Counted from the first letter of the stretch, positions 17,360 through 26,195 are shown. The stretch is DNA of 64,000 nucleotides from CAZKAP01 sp964550895 (GCA_964550895.1 CAZKAP010000006.1:1-64000), one strand, 5' to 3'. Numbers and translations: made by a program. The notes: generated from the sequence alone by a model not told the origin.

Positions 17360-19801
17360 ATGTTGATTGAAGTGCTGCTCCCGCTGCCTGTGGAGCGGCT
17401 ATTTACCTATAGCTGCGAACCCGAACAGGGGAAGGAACTGGTATTTGGAAGCCGGGTGGCCGTTCCTTTCGGCAGGCAGGGGGTCCGGACCGGTGTAGTG
17501 GTAGGTCTCGACGTATCAGAACCGATGGGGTATGAGGCCAGGGAAGTATTCGATCTTCTGGACGGAGGCCCCCTCATCACTGTCGGTCAATGGAGATTCT
17601 GGAAATGGATCGCCCACTACTACATGTGCACTCCGGGAGAAGTCATGAAGGCCGCGCTCCCGGGGGGCTTTTTTTTAGCCAGCGAGACCCGTTTTGAGTG
17701 GAATCCGGAAAACGACACGGATCCAAAAGACCTCACGGACGAGGAGTACCTGGTATGGGAGGCTCTTCAGCAGGAAAAGGTCCTGGATCTGCGCAGCCTG
17801 CAAAAGCTAATTTCTTCATCCCGCCCGATTCGATTCCTGGAACGACTCAGAAGGGAAGGTAGAATACTCGCCCACGAACAGCTCAAGGAGCGGTATAAGC
17901 CGCGGTTGAAGCGCTATCTGGGATGGCATCCGGAAAAGGACCCCGATGTGCTGCGGAGACTTTTGGACGGCGATATGAGGGCGCCTCGACAGCGGGAAAC
18001 CGTGCTTCAGTTTACCCGGCTTATGGACCCGGAAAGCGGCCTGGTTGCGGCAGCCGAACTCGCCGCACTTCCCGGCATCAACGCCGGAGGTATTCGCGCC
18101 CTGATCCAAAAACAGATTTTCAGGGAGGAATGGATACCCGAGGATCGCCTGCCCTCGAGGGGAGGGGAGGCCCAACCGCCGATGCCCGAAGCGGGCATCG
18201 GCTTACCTGAGCCGGACAATCCCCTGTCCGGTTGGGATGGAAATCCAGGTAAGCCCCTGGTGTACCGGTATGCGACGACTTCATCTAAATTCGCGCAACT
18301 CAGCCTGATGATTGGCCGTGCACTCGATCAGGGGAAGCAAGTCTTGTTTATCGTTCCGGAATTGGCCTATATCAGGCAGGTGGAGTCGGGTCTTCAAACC
18401 TTCCAGCCCCTGATGCGGACCTATCACGCACGACTCAATGCCATGGAGCGGGTGGAGTTCTGGAATCGCTGTCTAAGCGAAGACGGTCCCGCCCTGATTT
18501 TGGGAACCCGGACCTCCCTGTTCCTGCCACTGAATAATACCGGACTGATCATCGTGGACGAGAGTCATGACTCCAGTTACAAGCAATTCGATCCTGCACC
18601 CCGTTACCACGGCAGGGATGCGGGAATCTACCTGGCGCATACCTTAGGGGTACAAGCCGTGTTATGCTCCTCTGTCCCGACGATGGAAACCCTGCTCAAC
18701 ACCAACACGGGAAAATATGCGATCTGGGACGAACGCACCCTCAGCGACAGCATGTCGAGGACACCGCATCGACTGGAACTGGTTAACCTCAGGGACGCCC
18801 ATATGCGAAAACGCATGCAGGGGAACTTCGCCGAATCCCTGATTGAACACATCGGAAAAACCCTGGAATCGGACCGTCAGGTGGTCCTTTTCCACTACCG
18901 TCGTGGCTATGCTCCCGTCCTGGAGTGTGGCAGTTGTGGCATGGCGGTTCAATGTCCCAACTGTGACGTGAGCATGACGTATCACCTGGGTGGGAGTTCG
19001 CTGAGCTGCCATTACTGCGGGTTCAATCGGCCTTTTCCCGCCTCATGCGAGCACTGTGGAGGCAGGCAGTTGTACTCCAAAGGGGTGGGCAGTGAGCAGA
19101 TCGAACAGCAACTCGGTGAGCTTTTTCCGGAGGCCTCCGTGATACGTATGGACCAGGAGACGACTCGGGGTAAAAAGGGGCATCAGAACATATCGGACGA
19201 CTTCAGAGCGGGTAAATACGATATTGCAGTGGGAACCCAGATGCTGATCAAAGGACTCGATTACCGCAATGTGGGTCTTATCGGAGTGACTCAGGCGGAC
19301 GCCCTGTGGAATTTTCCCGATTACAGATCCGTTGAGCGTGCGTTTCAGTTGTTTGAACAATTGCTGAACCGGGACGAAAGCAGTACCGTGGTCATTCAGG
19401 CCTACAATCCACAGCACGAAGTGCTAATGCGGCTTAAGGCAAGGGATCACAAAGGTTTGATGGAAACCGTATTGCAGGATCGCCGAAGTTTCAACTACCC
19501 TCCATACGCACGGCTGATACGGATAACCCTAAAGGCAAAGTCCGAAATGCTGGTCCGGGAAGCCTCAGATTGGTTTGCGAGGGCACTGCGGACCCGACTG
19601 CCTTCGGTCGATGTCCTGGGTCCGGAACCCCCTCATGTGTCCAGGGTCCGACGCTGGCACCTGCGGCAGCTTATGCTTAAAGTGCCCCTGGACCACTCGT
19701 ACGCCGGCATAAAAAAAGGCATAAAAAGAACCGAGGTCTCTTTCTATGCCATTTCGAAGTTTGGTAGTGTTCGTTTCGCCTACGACGTGGATCACCTCTA
19801 A
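17360..19801 (+). CDS. priA: Primosomal protein N' (PriA-like) with degenerate helicase motifs
   Basis: PriA (813 aa) normally binds stalled forks and reloads the replicative helicase. The N-terminal 3'-end-binding domain (1-100), winged helix and eight zinc cysteines (523-566) are intact, as are AFQL, GTQM-IKGLD and the C-terminal domain. The ATPase motifs are damaged: the Walker A G-x-G-K-T loop reads ATTSSKF (305-311), DEEH reads DESH (400-403), the usual S-A-T-P reads SSVP (437-440), and QVxGRAGR is replaced by EQLLNRDE (666-673). The frame is open throughout, so this looks like a full-length protein with weakened or lost ATP hydrolysis. It may act as a structural restart factor, or be a decayed copy. 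Confidence 0.88.
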   Translation: MLIEVLLPLPVERLFTYSCEPEQGKELVFGSRVAVPFGRQGVRTGVVVGLDVSEPMGYEAREVFDLLDGGPLITVGQWRFWKWIAHYYMCTPGEVMKAALPGGFFLASETRFEWNPENDTDPKDLTDEEYLVWEALQQEKVLDLRSLQKLISSSRPIRFLERLRREGRILAHEQLKERYKPRLKRYLGWHPEKDPDVLRRLLDGDMRAPRQRETVLQFTRLMDPESGLVAAAELAALPGINAGGIRALIQKQIFREEWIPEDRLPSRGGEAQPPMPEAGIGLPEPDNPLSGWDGNPGKPLVYRYATTSSKFAQLSLMIGRALDQGKQVLFIVPELAYIRQVESGLQTFQPLMRTYHARLNAMERVEFWNRCLSEDGPALILGTRTSLFLPLNNTGLIIVDESHDSSYKQFDPAPRYHGRDAGIYLAHTLGVQAVLCSSVPTMETLLNTNTGKYAIWDERTLSDSMSRTPHRLELVNLRDAHMRKRMQGNFAESLIEHIGKTLESDRQVVLFHYRRGYAPVLECGSCGMAVQCPNCDVSMTYHLGGSSLSCHYCGFNRPFPASCEHCGGRQLYSKGVGSEQIEQQLGELFPEASVIRMDQETTRGKKGHQNISDDFRAGKYDIAVGTQMLIKGLDYRNVGLIGVTQADALWNFPDYRSVERAFQLFEQLLNRDESSTVVIQAYNPQHEVLMRLKARDHKGLMETVLQDRRSFNYPPYARLIRITLKAKSEMLVREASDWFARALRTRLPSVDVLGPEPPHVSRVRRWHLRQLMLKVPLDHSYAGIKKGIKRTEVSFYAISKFGSVRFAYDVDHL
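18171..18255 (+). repeat. Cluster of overlapping inverted repeats inside priA
   Basis: Four perfect inverted repeats lie within 85 coding bases: 18178-18188 with 18192-18202 (11 bp, 3-base loop); 18212-18218 with 18225-18231 (7 bp); 18200-18209 with 18246-18255 (10 bp); and 18171-18178 with 18229-18236 (8 bp). They share bases, so at least two alternative folds compete. The region encodes the Pro/Gly-rich linker just before the altered Walker A. It could be an inserted palindromic element or an RNA switch; no second copy was noticed in the window. Confidence 0.7.
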
Positions 19802-19821
19802 TGATCCCTTGCCTTAATGAG

Positions 19822-20514
19822 CTATGCGTTGGCCAGTGCCTCCGCGAGTTCTGCCTTTTTGTTGCGGCTCAGGGGCAGCAACTTGCCAGCGACCTCCACG
19901 TTTTTGCTATTGAACTTTTCGATTTTTTCCAGATTAACGATATAGGATTTGTGAATTCTGAGGAACTTCTCCGAAGGGAGTTGCTCTTCGAAGGACTTCA
20001 TGGTGGACAGGATAACGATGTTGGCCTCGTCTGTGACCAGTTTAATGTAATCGCCGAGGGCTTCGATCCATTTGATATCGTTCAGGATCACCTTTCTTTT
20101 CTTTAGGTTGCTCTTGACGAAGATGTGTTCCTCGTCCTCGTCGGATTTGTTCGCCTGTTCAAACTTCGATACCGCCCTTTTCACGGATGCCTCAAAACGC
20201 GCCATCGTGATGGGTTTGTGAAGGTAATCCGTCACATCGTAATCGAACGCCTTCAGGGCGTAATCGGTTTTACCCGTAATCAGGATAACCTGTGGGGGGT
20301 TGTCCAGCGCTTCCAGCAAATCGAATCCGTTGATGATGGGCATCTCAACGTCGAGGAAAATAAGATCCACGTCGTGGTTTTTGAGCCCGTTCTTGGCTTC
20401 TATGGCATTGCTGTACTCGGCGATCAGGGTAAGATGCGGATGATTGTTGACCAATTTGGCCACCGCCATGCGCTGCATGGAGGAGTCGTCCACAATAATA
20501 CTCTTTAACTTCAT
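19822..20514 (-). CDS. LytTR family response regulator
   Basis: A 230-residue two-domain regulator. The receiver domain has IIVDDSS, the phosphoacceptor Asp in LIFLDVEMP, and the conserved Lys in DYLHKPI. After a short acidic linker comes a LytTR DNA-binding domain (FVKSNLKKRKVILNDIKWIE onwards, with RIHKSYIVNL). LytTR proteins bind direct repeats upstream of their targets. I start it at the ATG at 20514. No partner LytS-type kinase is adjacent. It converges with priA, 20 bases apart, and diverges from the rpsF operon. Confidence 0.92.
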   Translation of the reverse strand: MKLKSIIVDDSSMQRMAVAKLVNNHPHLTLIAEYSNAIEAKNGLKNHDVDLIFLDVEMPIINGFDLLEALDNPPQVILITGKTDYALKAFDYDVTDYLHKPITMARFEASVKRAVSKFEQANKSDEDEEHIFVKSNLKKRKVILNDIKWIEALGDYIKLVTDEANIVILSTMKSFEEQLPSEKFLRIHKSYIVNLEKIEKFNSKNVEVAGKLLPLSRNKKAELAEALANA

Positions 20515-20666
20515 CTGTGGGGCGATTTGTGGGGTTGAAATCATCGGCAAAATACACAATAATACCGATTAACGGCAATTTAAAGATGTCAACCACCGGC
20601 CAGCTGTTGTGTAGGAACCGATATGACGGGTTAATCGTCAAAATGCGGCTAATTCCCTTAAGAACC

Positions 20667-20698
20667 CTTGGGGCTCTGTACCAATTTGTGTATTTTTG
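20667..20698 (+). promoter_or_regulatory. Promoter of the rpsF-rpsR-rplI operon
   Basis: TTG at 20668-20670 is followed after 20 bases by TATTTTTG (20691-20698), a full match to the Bacteroidota TTG-N20-TAnnTTTG promoter. The rpsF ATG lies 20 bases downstream, so the leader is short, about 15 bases, with no room for an S6:S18-binding leader. Confidence 0.75.
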
Positions 20699-20717
20699 CG
20701 CTCCAAAATTAGGAACA

Positions 20718-21056
20718 ATGGTAAGTCATTATGAAACTGTTTTCATTTTAAATCCCGTTCTGTCTGATACTCAGATAGAGGAAACAGTTAAGAAATTCGA
20801 GGACTTTCTTGTTAAGCGAGGTGCCAAAATGGTGGCCAAGGAGGATTGGGGGCTTAAGAAACTGGCCTATCCGATCCAGAACAAGAAAAGCGGTTTTTAC
20901 CACCTCTTCGAATTCTCAGCTGAGGGAGAAGTAATTGATCCGTACGAGACGGAATTCCGAAGGGACGAACGTATAATGCGATTCCTGACGGTGAAACTCG
21001 ACAAACATGCCGTGGCATGGGCTGAAAGACGAAGGGCTAAACTTAAAACCGCTTGA
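20718..21056 (+). CDS. rpsF: 30S ribosomal protein S6
   Basis: S6 (112 aa) binds the central domain of 16S rRNA together with S18. The opening MVSHYETVFILNPVLSD and the IQNKKSGFYHLFEF strand are typical. I choose the ATG at 20718, which aligns with the family; upstream in-frame codons run through the promoter. It is the first gene of rpsF-rpsR-rplI. As in other Bacteroidota, no ssb gene sits between rpsF and rpsR. Confidence 0.97.
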   Translation: MVSHYETVFILNPVLSDTQIEETVKKFEDFLVKRGAKMVAKEDWGLKKLAYPIQNKKSGFYHLFEFSAEGEVIDPYETEFRRDERIMRFLTVKLDKHAVAWAERRRAKLKTA

Positions 21057-21058
21057 TT

Positions 21059-21355
21059 ATGTCATCGATTGAACAACAGGCCAAGGGCAAGAAAGATGGA
21101 GAAATTCGTTATCTGACCCCCCTGAACATTGAAACCCAAAAGCAGAAGAAGTACTGTCGGTTCAAGAAATCCGGCATCAAGTACATCGACTACAAGGATC
21201 CGGACTTCCTGATGAAGCTGGTCAACGAGCAGGGGAAAATCCTTCCCAGGAGGCTAACCGGTACTTCCCTGAAGTATCAGCGCAAAGTGGCTCAGGCCAT
21301 TAAGCGGGCCCGTCACCTGGCTTTAATGCCTTATGTAGGCGACATGCTAAAATAA
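21059..21355 (+). CDS. rpsR: 30S ribosomal protein S18
   Basis: S18 (98 aa) pairs with S6 on the small-subunit platform. The core KKYCRFKKSGIKYIDYKD, with the usual lone Cys, and the RRLTGTSLKYQRKVAQAIKRARH block are standard. The ATG at 21059 lies 2 bases after the rpsF stop. The N-terminal SSIEQQAKGKKDGEIRYLT extension is usual in flavobacteria. Confidence 0.97.
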   Translation: MSSIEQQAKGKKDGEIRYLTPLNIETQKQKKYCRFKKSGIKYIDYKDPDFLMKLVNEQGKILPRRLTGTSLKYQRKVAQAIKRARHLALMPYVGDMLK

Positions 21356-21364
21356 AGACAGGCC

Positions 21365-21817
21365 ATGGAATTAATATTGAAGAAAGACGTACCGAATCTA
21401 GGATTCAAGGACGATGTCGTTACAGTGAAGAACGGTTATGGCCGAAACTACCTCATTCCACAGGGATTTGCCGTACTGGCTACTCCTTCGGAGAAGAAGG
21501 TACTCCAGGAGACCCTGCGTCAACGCGCCCACAAGGAGAAGCAGGTCGTTGCGGAGGCTCAGGAGATCGCCGAACGACTCAAGGAACTCACCGTCAAGAT
21601 ACCCGCCAAGGTGGGTGCGGGGGATAAGCTCTTTGGCTCGGTTACCCATGTCGATCTGGCAGAGGCCCTCCAGAAAGAAGGAGAAACCATCGATCGCAAG
21701 TTCATAAGCATACAGGGGGGATCTGTCAAAAGGACGGGTCCGTACATGGCTAAAATCCGCCTCCACCGGGAGGTGGTACTCACCCTCCCCTTCGAAGTTA
21801 TCGCGGAAGCGAAGTAA
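21365..21817 (+). CDS. rplI: 50S ribosomal protein L9
   Basis: L9 (150 aa) reaches out from the L1 stalk base of the large subunit. The N-terminal domain (MELILKKDVPNLGFKDDVVTVKNGYGRNYL), the long connecting helix and the C-terminal domain (GDKLFGSVTHVDLAEAL) are all present. It closes the ribosomal operon 9 bases after rpsR, and a hairpin follows. Confidence 0.97.
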   Translation: MELILKKDVPNLGFKDDVVTVKNGYGRNYLIPQGFAVLATPSEKKVLQETLRQRAHKEKQVVAEAQEIAERLKELTVKIPAKVGAGDKLFGSVTHVDLAEALQKEGETIDRKFISIQGGSVKRTGPYMAKIRLHREVVLTLPFEVIAEAK

Positions 21818-21841
21818 ACGCTTTTATAACAGTTAAGACGA

Positions 21842-21876
21842 AAAGGGAGGTTCCAGAGGACTTCCCTTTCTTGTTT
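21842..21876 (+). terminator. Weak terminator after rplI
   Basis: AAAGGGA (21842-21848) pairs with TCCCTTT (21863-21869) around a 14-base loop, followed by a broken T-rich run. The stem is short, and some read-through into the next gene, which starts at 21880, is likely. Confidence 0.4.
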
Positions 21877-21879
21877 AGT

Positions 21880-22353
21880 ATGAAGTACCAGCGTCTGACC
21901 CGGGAACAACTGGAGGAAATGGAAGCGGAATTCATGAATTTCCTGGCCACCCAGTCCATCACCGCAGAAGAATGGCAAAGGATCAAGCAGGAAAAGCCCG
22001 AGGTTGCCGAGCAGGAAATTGACGTTTTCAGCGATCTGATCTGGGAGGGTATACTGGGAAAGGTGCGATATCTGGAGAATATCGGCCCCCACCATATGCA
22101 CCTGTTTCGCCTGGAGGAAAAGGAAATGAAGCTGATAGCGACACGCATACATGCACCGGCCATAGACATTACCACTCCGGAGGGCTTTGCGTGGTTCAAG
22201 AGCAATTACCTCTCTGAACAGGTGGAGTACATGACGGCGGTGAAGCCTTATTCTGAAGACCCATCCCTGGATAAGTTTCGGCTGATTCAGCAGGGAGCCG
22301 TAATTACCCGGGGCGAACTCTTTCAGTGGTTCGAAGAGATTATAGAAATTTAG
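21880..22353 (+). CDS. DUF6495 family protein
   Basis: A 157-residue soluble acidic protein opening MKYQRLTREQLEEMEAEF, a flavobacterial family without known function that commonly follows rplI. It has helical ends around a beta core (PHHMHLFRLEEKEMKLIATRI) and no signal, TM or catalytic motif. The ATG at 21880 is preferred to an upstream TTG. It lies 7 bases before hisS and may be co-transcribed with it. Confidence 0.85.
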   Translation: MKYQRLTREQLEEMEAEFMNFLATQSITAEEWQRIKQEKPEVAEQEIDVFSDLIWEGILGKVRYLENIGPHHMHLFRLEEKEMKLIATRIHAPAIDITTPEGFAWFKSNYLSEQVEYMTAVKPYSEDPSLDKFRLIQQGAVITRGELFQWFEEIIEI

Positions 22354-22360
22354 TAAGCCT

Positions 22361-23755
22361 ATGAAACCCAGCCTTCCAAAGGGAACTCGAGACTTTAGCG
22401 CTCAGCAACTGGCACAGCGGTATTTCATTACCGGGGTACTACGCAGTCACTTCGAGCGCTTCGGATACCGACCCATAGAGACCCCAAGCCTGGAAAACCT
22501 GAGTACCCTGACCGGGAAGTATGGGGATGAGGGGGATAGGCTCATTTTCAAGATTCTGAACTCAGGAGACTTTCTTAAGAAAATCACGCCGGATCAACTC
22601 GCAAATCCCGATGCGGCCGAATGGATTCCGAGCATCAGTGAAAAGGCCCTGCGCTACGACCTGACGGTCCCCTTTGCCCGATATGTGGTCATGAATCGGG
22701 GTGAAATTGAAATGCCGTTCCGACGCTATCAGATTCAGAACGTATGGAGGGCGGATCGCCCTCAGAAGGGGAGGTTCCGGGAATTCATGCAATGTGATGC
22801 CGACGTGGTGGGCTCCGATTCCCTCCTCCTCGAGGTGGAGCTCGTAGTGCTTTACGACCGGGTCTTCGAAGAACTCGGCCTTCGCGGTTGCACCATTAAG
22901 GTCAACCACCGGAAGGTACTCATGGGCCTGGCCTCAGCGGTGGGCGTAAAACCTGAACAACTCGTTCCCTTTACTGTTGCCCTGGATAAACTGGATAAGG
23001 TAGGGGCCGAAAATGTCGTCGGGGAATGGCGGGCACAGGGAATATCTCCGAATGCTACCGACCGGCTGCAGCCCTTGCTGCAAGCCGCAGCTGGAGGAGA
23101 GTCCATGCTGGATATGGTACGCACGCTGTTGCAAGATCAGGAAAACGGCAGGCAGGGCCTCGACGAACTGGACTGGGTGTTAGCGGCACTTGGTCAGTCC
23201 GAGCTTCGGGCATCCCGTGTGGAGTTCGACCTTACCCTCGCCCGGGGCCTGAACTACTATACAGGATGCATATTCGAGGTTGCGGCTCCGGATTCGGTTC
23301 GCATGGGATCGATAGGCGGAGGCGGTCGCTACGACGATCTGACTGGAATTTTCGGCATGCCCGGAGTCAGCGGTGTGGGAATCTCTTTCGGGCTGGACCG
23401 CATACAGCTAGTAATGGAAGAGATGGGTGTGTTTCCGGCTGATATAGGTACATCTCCCGATGTACTGGTTGCCTGCCTGCGCCCTGAGGATCTGCTTGCC
23501 AATCTCCAGCTATCTCTCAGATTGAGGGAGTCCGGAATCAAGGCAGAGTGTTTTCCCGATCCGGCCAAACTCCAGAAGCAGTTCAAGTATGCAGACCGAA
23601 AAGGCATCCCTTTCCTGCTGTTGAGCGGGGAGGAAGAGAAAGCCCGGGAGGTTTACCAATTGAAGAATCTGGCCAGTGGCGAACAGAAGGAATTTTCCTG
23701 CAAGAAAGAGGGTCTACTGGACGCCCTTAGATTCCTGGGAAAACCGATGCCATGA
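22361..23755 (+). CDS. hisS: Histidyl-tRNA synthetase
   Basis: HisRS (464 aa), a class II synthetase, charges tRNA-His. Motif 2 shows as FRRYQIQNVWRADRPQKGRFREF, the HisA loop as ARGLNYYTGCIFEV, and motif 3 as GGGGRYDDL with GVGISFGLDRI. A C-terminal anticodon-binding domain covers about 360-460. The start MKPSLPKGTRDF is typical. The last 29 bases overlap the converging Nudix gene. Confidence 0.97.
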   Translation: MKPSLPKGTRDFSAQQLAQRYFITGVLRSHFERFGYRPIETPSLENLSTLTGKYGDEGDRLIFKILNSGDFLKKITPDQLANPDAAEWIPSISEKALRYDLTVPFARYVVMNRGEIEMPFRRYQIQNVWRADRPQKGRFREFMQCDADVVGSDSLLLEVELVVLYDRVFEELGLRGCTIKVNHRKVLMGLASAVGVKPEQLVPFTVALDKLDKVGAENVVGEWRAQGISPNATDRLQPLLQAAAGGESMLDMVRTLLQDQENGRQGLDELDWVLAALGQSELRASRVEFDLTLARGLNYYTGCIFEVAAPDSVRMGSIGGGGRYDDLTGIFGMPGVSGVGISFGLDRIQLVMEEMGVFPADIGTSPDVLVACLRPEDLLANLQLSLRLRESGIKAECFPDPAKLQKQFKYADRKGIPFLLLSGEEEKAREVYQLKNLASGEQKEFSCKKEGLLDALRFLGKPMP

Positions 23756-24284
23756 TCTCGGCTACGGCTTTCAGGTAATCGGGAGCATGCGGTACGAAAC
23801 CTGGGGCTACGCCCGTTTCGAAAAGGTCTCCGGTGACGTCGGCAGGGAAGGGGCCCGTCTCTGCGACTTCCTCCGGATCCGGCGAAAGATTTTCTTTTTT
23901 TACGGCCAAGGTGTACAGGAAGGTGTGGTGGTATTCCCTGTCTATGATGCCGGAGTCGCCGTGAATAACCTCTGAAGGAAAGCACCCGATATACCTGAGG
24001 TATTCCCCGTCGATTTCGAGCCCCAGTTCTTCCTGGACTTCCCTGATGGCCGACTCCGGCGGATTTTCCCACCCGTTAATGTGCCCCGCAACGCTCACAT
24101 CCCAGAGTCCGGGATAGGTTGCTTTGCTGATGCTCCTTCTCTGGAAGAGGATTTCCTTCTTTTCATTTACCATCCAGACGTGCACGGTTCCGTGCCACCA
24201 ACCGTATTTGTGGGCCTCGGATTTCAGGGCACAGACCCCTGACGGCCTGCCCGAGGGCTCGTACAGAGGCACCAGCTCGTCCAT
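23727..24284 (-). CDS. Nudix hydrolase (IDI/YfcD-like)
   Basis: A 185-residue enzyme with a perfect Nudix box, G-x5-E-x7-REVQEELGL, starting at Gly67 (GHINGWE). The surrounding sequence (GTVHVWMVN, LFQRRS, TYPGLWDVS) resembles the isopentenyl-diphosphate-isomerase-like and YfcD branch. The substrate cannot be told from sequence. The 3' end overlaps hisS by 29 bases. The M42 peptidase lies 11 bases downstream of its start side on the same strand order (M42 gene first in coordinates), so the two could share a transcript. Confidence 0.88.
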   Translation of the reverse strand: MDELVPLYEPSGRPSGVCALKSEAHKYGWWHGTVHVWMVNEKKEILFQRRSISKATYPGLWDVSVAGHINGWENPPESAIREVQEELGLEIDGEYLRYIGCFPSEVIHGDSGIIDREYHHTFLYTLAVKKENLSPDPEEVAETGPFPADVTGDLFETGVAPGFVPHAPDYLKAVAEIMASVFPGI

Positions 24285-24295
24285 CCGACAGCTTA

Positions 24296-25387
24296 CTAAT
24301 CCTCGAAATAGGAGAAGGTCGCTCCCTCCTTGATCGTGCGTACGGATTCGTAGATAAGACGGATCACATTGGCGACGTCCTCTTTATGCACCATCTCCAC
24401 CGTGGTGTGCATGTATCGGAGCGGCAGGGATATCAGTGCGGATGCAACACCTCCATTGCTGTATGCGAATGCGTCCGTATCGGTACCCGTGAAGCGGGAG
24501 GAAGCCAGTCGCTGGAAGGGAATCTGGTTTTCTTCTGCGGTAGTAATCAAGTGGTCCCTCAATTTATGCTGAATGGCTGGGGCATAAGAAATAACGGGGC
24601 CTTTTCCGTAGTGAATTTCGCCTTCCTTCTTTTTCTCGATCATCGGGGTGGTGGTATCGTGGCAGACGTCGGTAATAATCGCGACATTGGGCCGTATGCG
24701 TTCGGTGATCATCTCGGCTCCTCGCAGACCGATTTCTTCCTGCACGGAATTGGTCACATAGAGCCCAAACGGCAGATCGATCTTGTTTTCCTTTAGCAGT
24801 CGGGCTACCTGGGCGATCATGAATCCGCCTGCGCGGTTATCCAAGGCACGGCAGACAAACTTATTGTTGTTCAGGACGGAAAATTCGTCCGGATAGGTAA
24901 TCACACAGCCTACATGGATGCCCAGGTCGAGGACTTCCTGTTTATCAGCGGCGCCTACATCGATAAAGATGTTGTCGACCTGGGGTGTCTCCTCTTTTCC
25001 TTCTTTCCGGGTATGTATGGCCGGCCAGCCAAACACCCCGCGGATTACACCCTTGGAGGAATGTATATTGACCCATTTTGAAGGAGCGATCTGGTGGTCG
25101 CTGCCTCCATTTCGTACTACGTAAATCAATCCGTTGTCCGTGATGTAGTTGACGTACCAGGAAATCTCGTCACTATGCGCCTCGATCACTACTTTATAGG
25201 GAGCATCCGGATTTACGACCGCCACGGCCGTCCCATACGTATCCGTGATAAAAGTGTCCACGTAAGGGCGGAGGTAGTCCATCCAGATCTTCTGTCCTTC
25301 CCATTCGTAGCCCGTAGGAGAGGGATTATTGAGGTATTTTTCTAAAAATTCAAGGGAGGAATCGGTGTAAATCTGCTCTTGGCTCAT
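24296..25387 (-). CDS. M42 family metallopeptidase
   Basis: A 363-residue dinuclear-zinc aminopeptidase or endoglucanase-like enzyme. Metal ligands are visible: H-x-D in IEAHSDEI, Asp in CRALDNRAGG, the catalytic Glu pair in VQEEIGLRGA, Asp in ITDVCHDT, and His in MHTTVEMVHKED. The family forms large TET-like shells that trim peptides. I start it at the ATG at 25387 (MSQEQIYTDSS). It is transcribed toward the Nudix gene, whose start lies 11 bases past its stop, so the pair is probably an operon. Confidence 0.92.
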   Translation of the reverse strand: MSQEQIYTDSSLEFLEKYLNNPSPTGYEWEGQKIWMDYLRPYVDTFITDTYGTAVAVVNPDAPYKVVIEAHSDEISWYVNYITDNGLIYVVRNGGSDHQIAPSKWVNIHSSKGVIRGVFGWPAIHTRKEGKEETPQVDNIFIDVGAADKQEVLDLGIHVGCVITYPDEFSVLNNNKFVCRALDNRAGGFMIAQVARLLKENKIDLPFGLYVTNSVQEEIGLRGAEMITERIRPNVAIITDVCHDTTTPMIEKKKEGEIHYGKGPVISYAPAIQHKLRDHLITTAEENQIPFQRLASSRFTGTDTDAFAYSNGGVASALISLPLRYMHTTVEMVHKEDVANVIRLIYESVRTIKEGATFSYFED

Positions 25388-25465
25388 GAAAGGGATTATA
25401 CGTGTTGAAGCCCTAAAAATAAGAATATTCACCTGGATTTAACAATTAGCCCCTGGTAGATTCGA

Positions 25466-25473
25466 TAACTTTG
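25466..25473 (+). promoter_or_regulatory. -7 promoter box for the DUF4294 gene
   Basis: TAACTTTG is a full match to TAnnTTTG and lies 25 bases before the ATG at 25499. The -33 region holds only CAATTAG. It sits in the 111-base divergent gap with the M42 gene. Confidence 0.55.
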
Positions 25474-25498
25474 AATGTCATCAATAGGGCAATTTTGC

Positions 25499-26194
25499 AT
25501 GAAAAAGCACATTGCTGTTTTTCTTTTCGTGTTAAACGCGGTTTCGGGCCTGTGGTCCCAGGAAGAGCGAACGGCCGACAGTCTCAAGCCGTATCGCATT
25601 CTGATGCCCGGCGACAGTGTCTTCCAGCGAACCATTCCGCTGGAGGAAGTATACCTGTTTGGCCGGATCAAATTCTCAAACCGGGATGAGCGCATACGGT
25701 ATTACATCCTTAGGCGTAAGACTCTGAAGGTGTACCCATACGCAAAACTGGCGTCTGATCGTCTGGTGGAACTCAAGGACAGCCTGTCTCATATCAAGCG
25801 CAAGCGACATCAGAGGCGGTATACCCGTAAGGTTCAGAAGTATATAGAGGGTGAATTCTCCGAGGAGCTGAAGAAACTGACCCGGACGGAGGGGCAGATT
25901 CTGGTGAAGCTCATACACCGACAGACAGGGGAAACCTCGTACGAACTGGTTCGAGAACTCAGGAGCGGATGGAGGGCATTCTGGTATCAGACCACGGCCA
26001 AGGCCTTTAAGATCGATCTCAAAACGGAATTCAATCCGGAATGGGTGCACGAGGATTATCTCATCGAGGATATACTCCAGCGGGCGTTTGCCTACGGGCA
26101 GCTGGAAGCCCAGGAAACAGCCCTGAACTACGATTACGCTACCCTGACCAATAAATGGAAACCAGTCGAGGGCCCGGTCGAGGAAGAAGAGTAG
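25499..26194 (+). CDS. DUF4294 domain protein, exported
   Basis: A 231-residue exported protein. The signal peptide MKKHIAVFLFVLNAVSGLWSQ is followed by the Bacteroidota DUF4294 domain (TIPLEEVYLFGR, then ILRRKTLKVYPYAKLASDRL, and ILVKLIHRQTGETSYELVRELRSGWRAF in parts). The domain is of unknown function and presumably periplasmic. The ATG at 25499 begins the signal. It ends one base from the stop of the converging DUF6095-like gene. Confidence 0.87.
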   Translation: MKKHIAVFLFVLNAVSGLWSQEERTADSLKPYRILMPGDSVFQRTIPLEEVYLFGRIKFSNRDERIRYYILRRKTLKVYPYAKLASDRLVELKDSLSHIKRKRHQRRYTRKVQKYIEGEFSEELKKLTRTEGQILVKLIHRQTGETSYELVRELRSGWRAFWYQTTAKAFKIDLKTEFNPEWVHEDYLIEDILQRAFAYGQLEAQETALNYDYATLTNKWKPVEGPVEEEE

Positions 26195-26195
26195 A

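Noticed and set aside
19321..19380. Frameshift as the cause of the missing PriA QxxGRxGR motif
   Set aside because: The flanking AFQL and VVIQAYNP segments are in the same frame and the gap is four residues shorter than usual, so a single indel error does not restore it.
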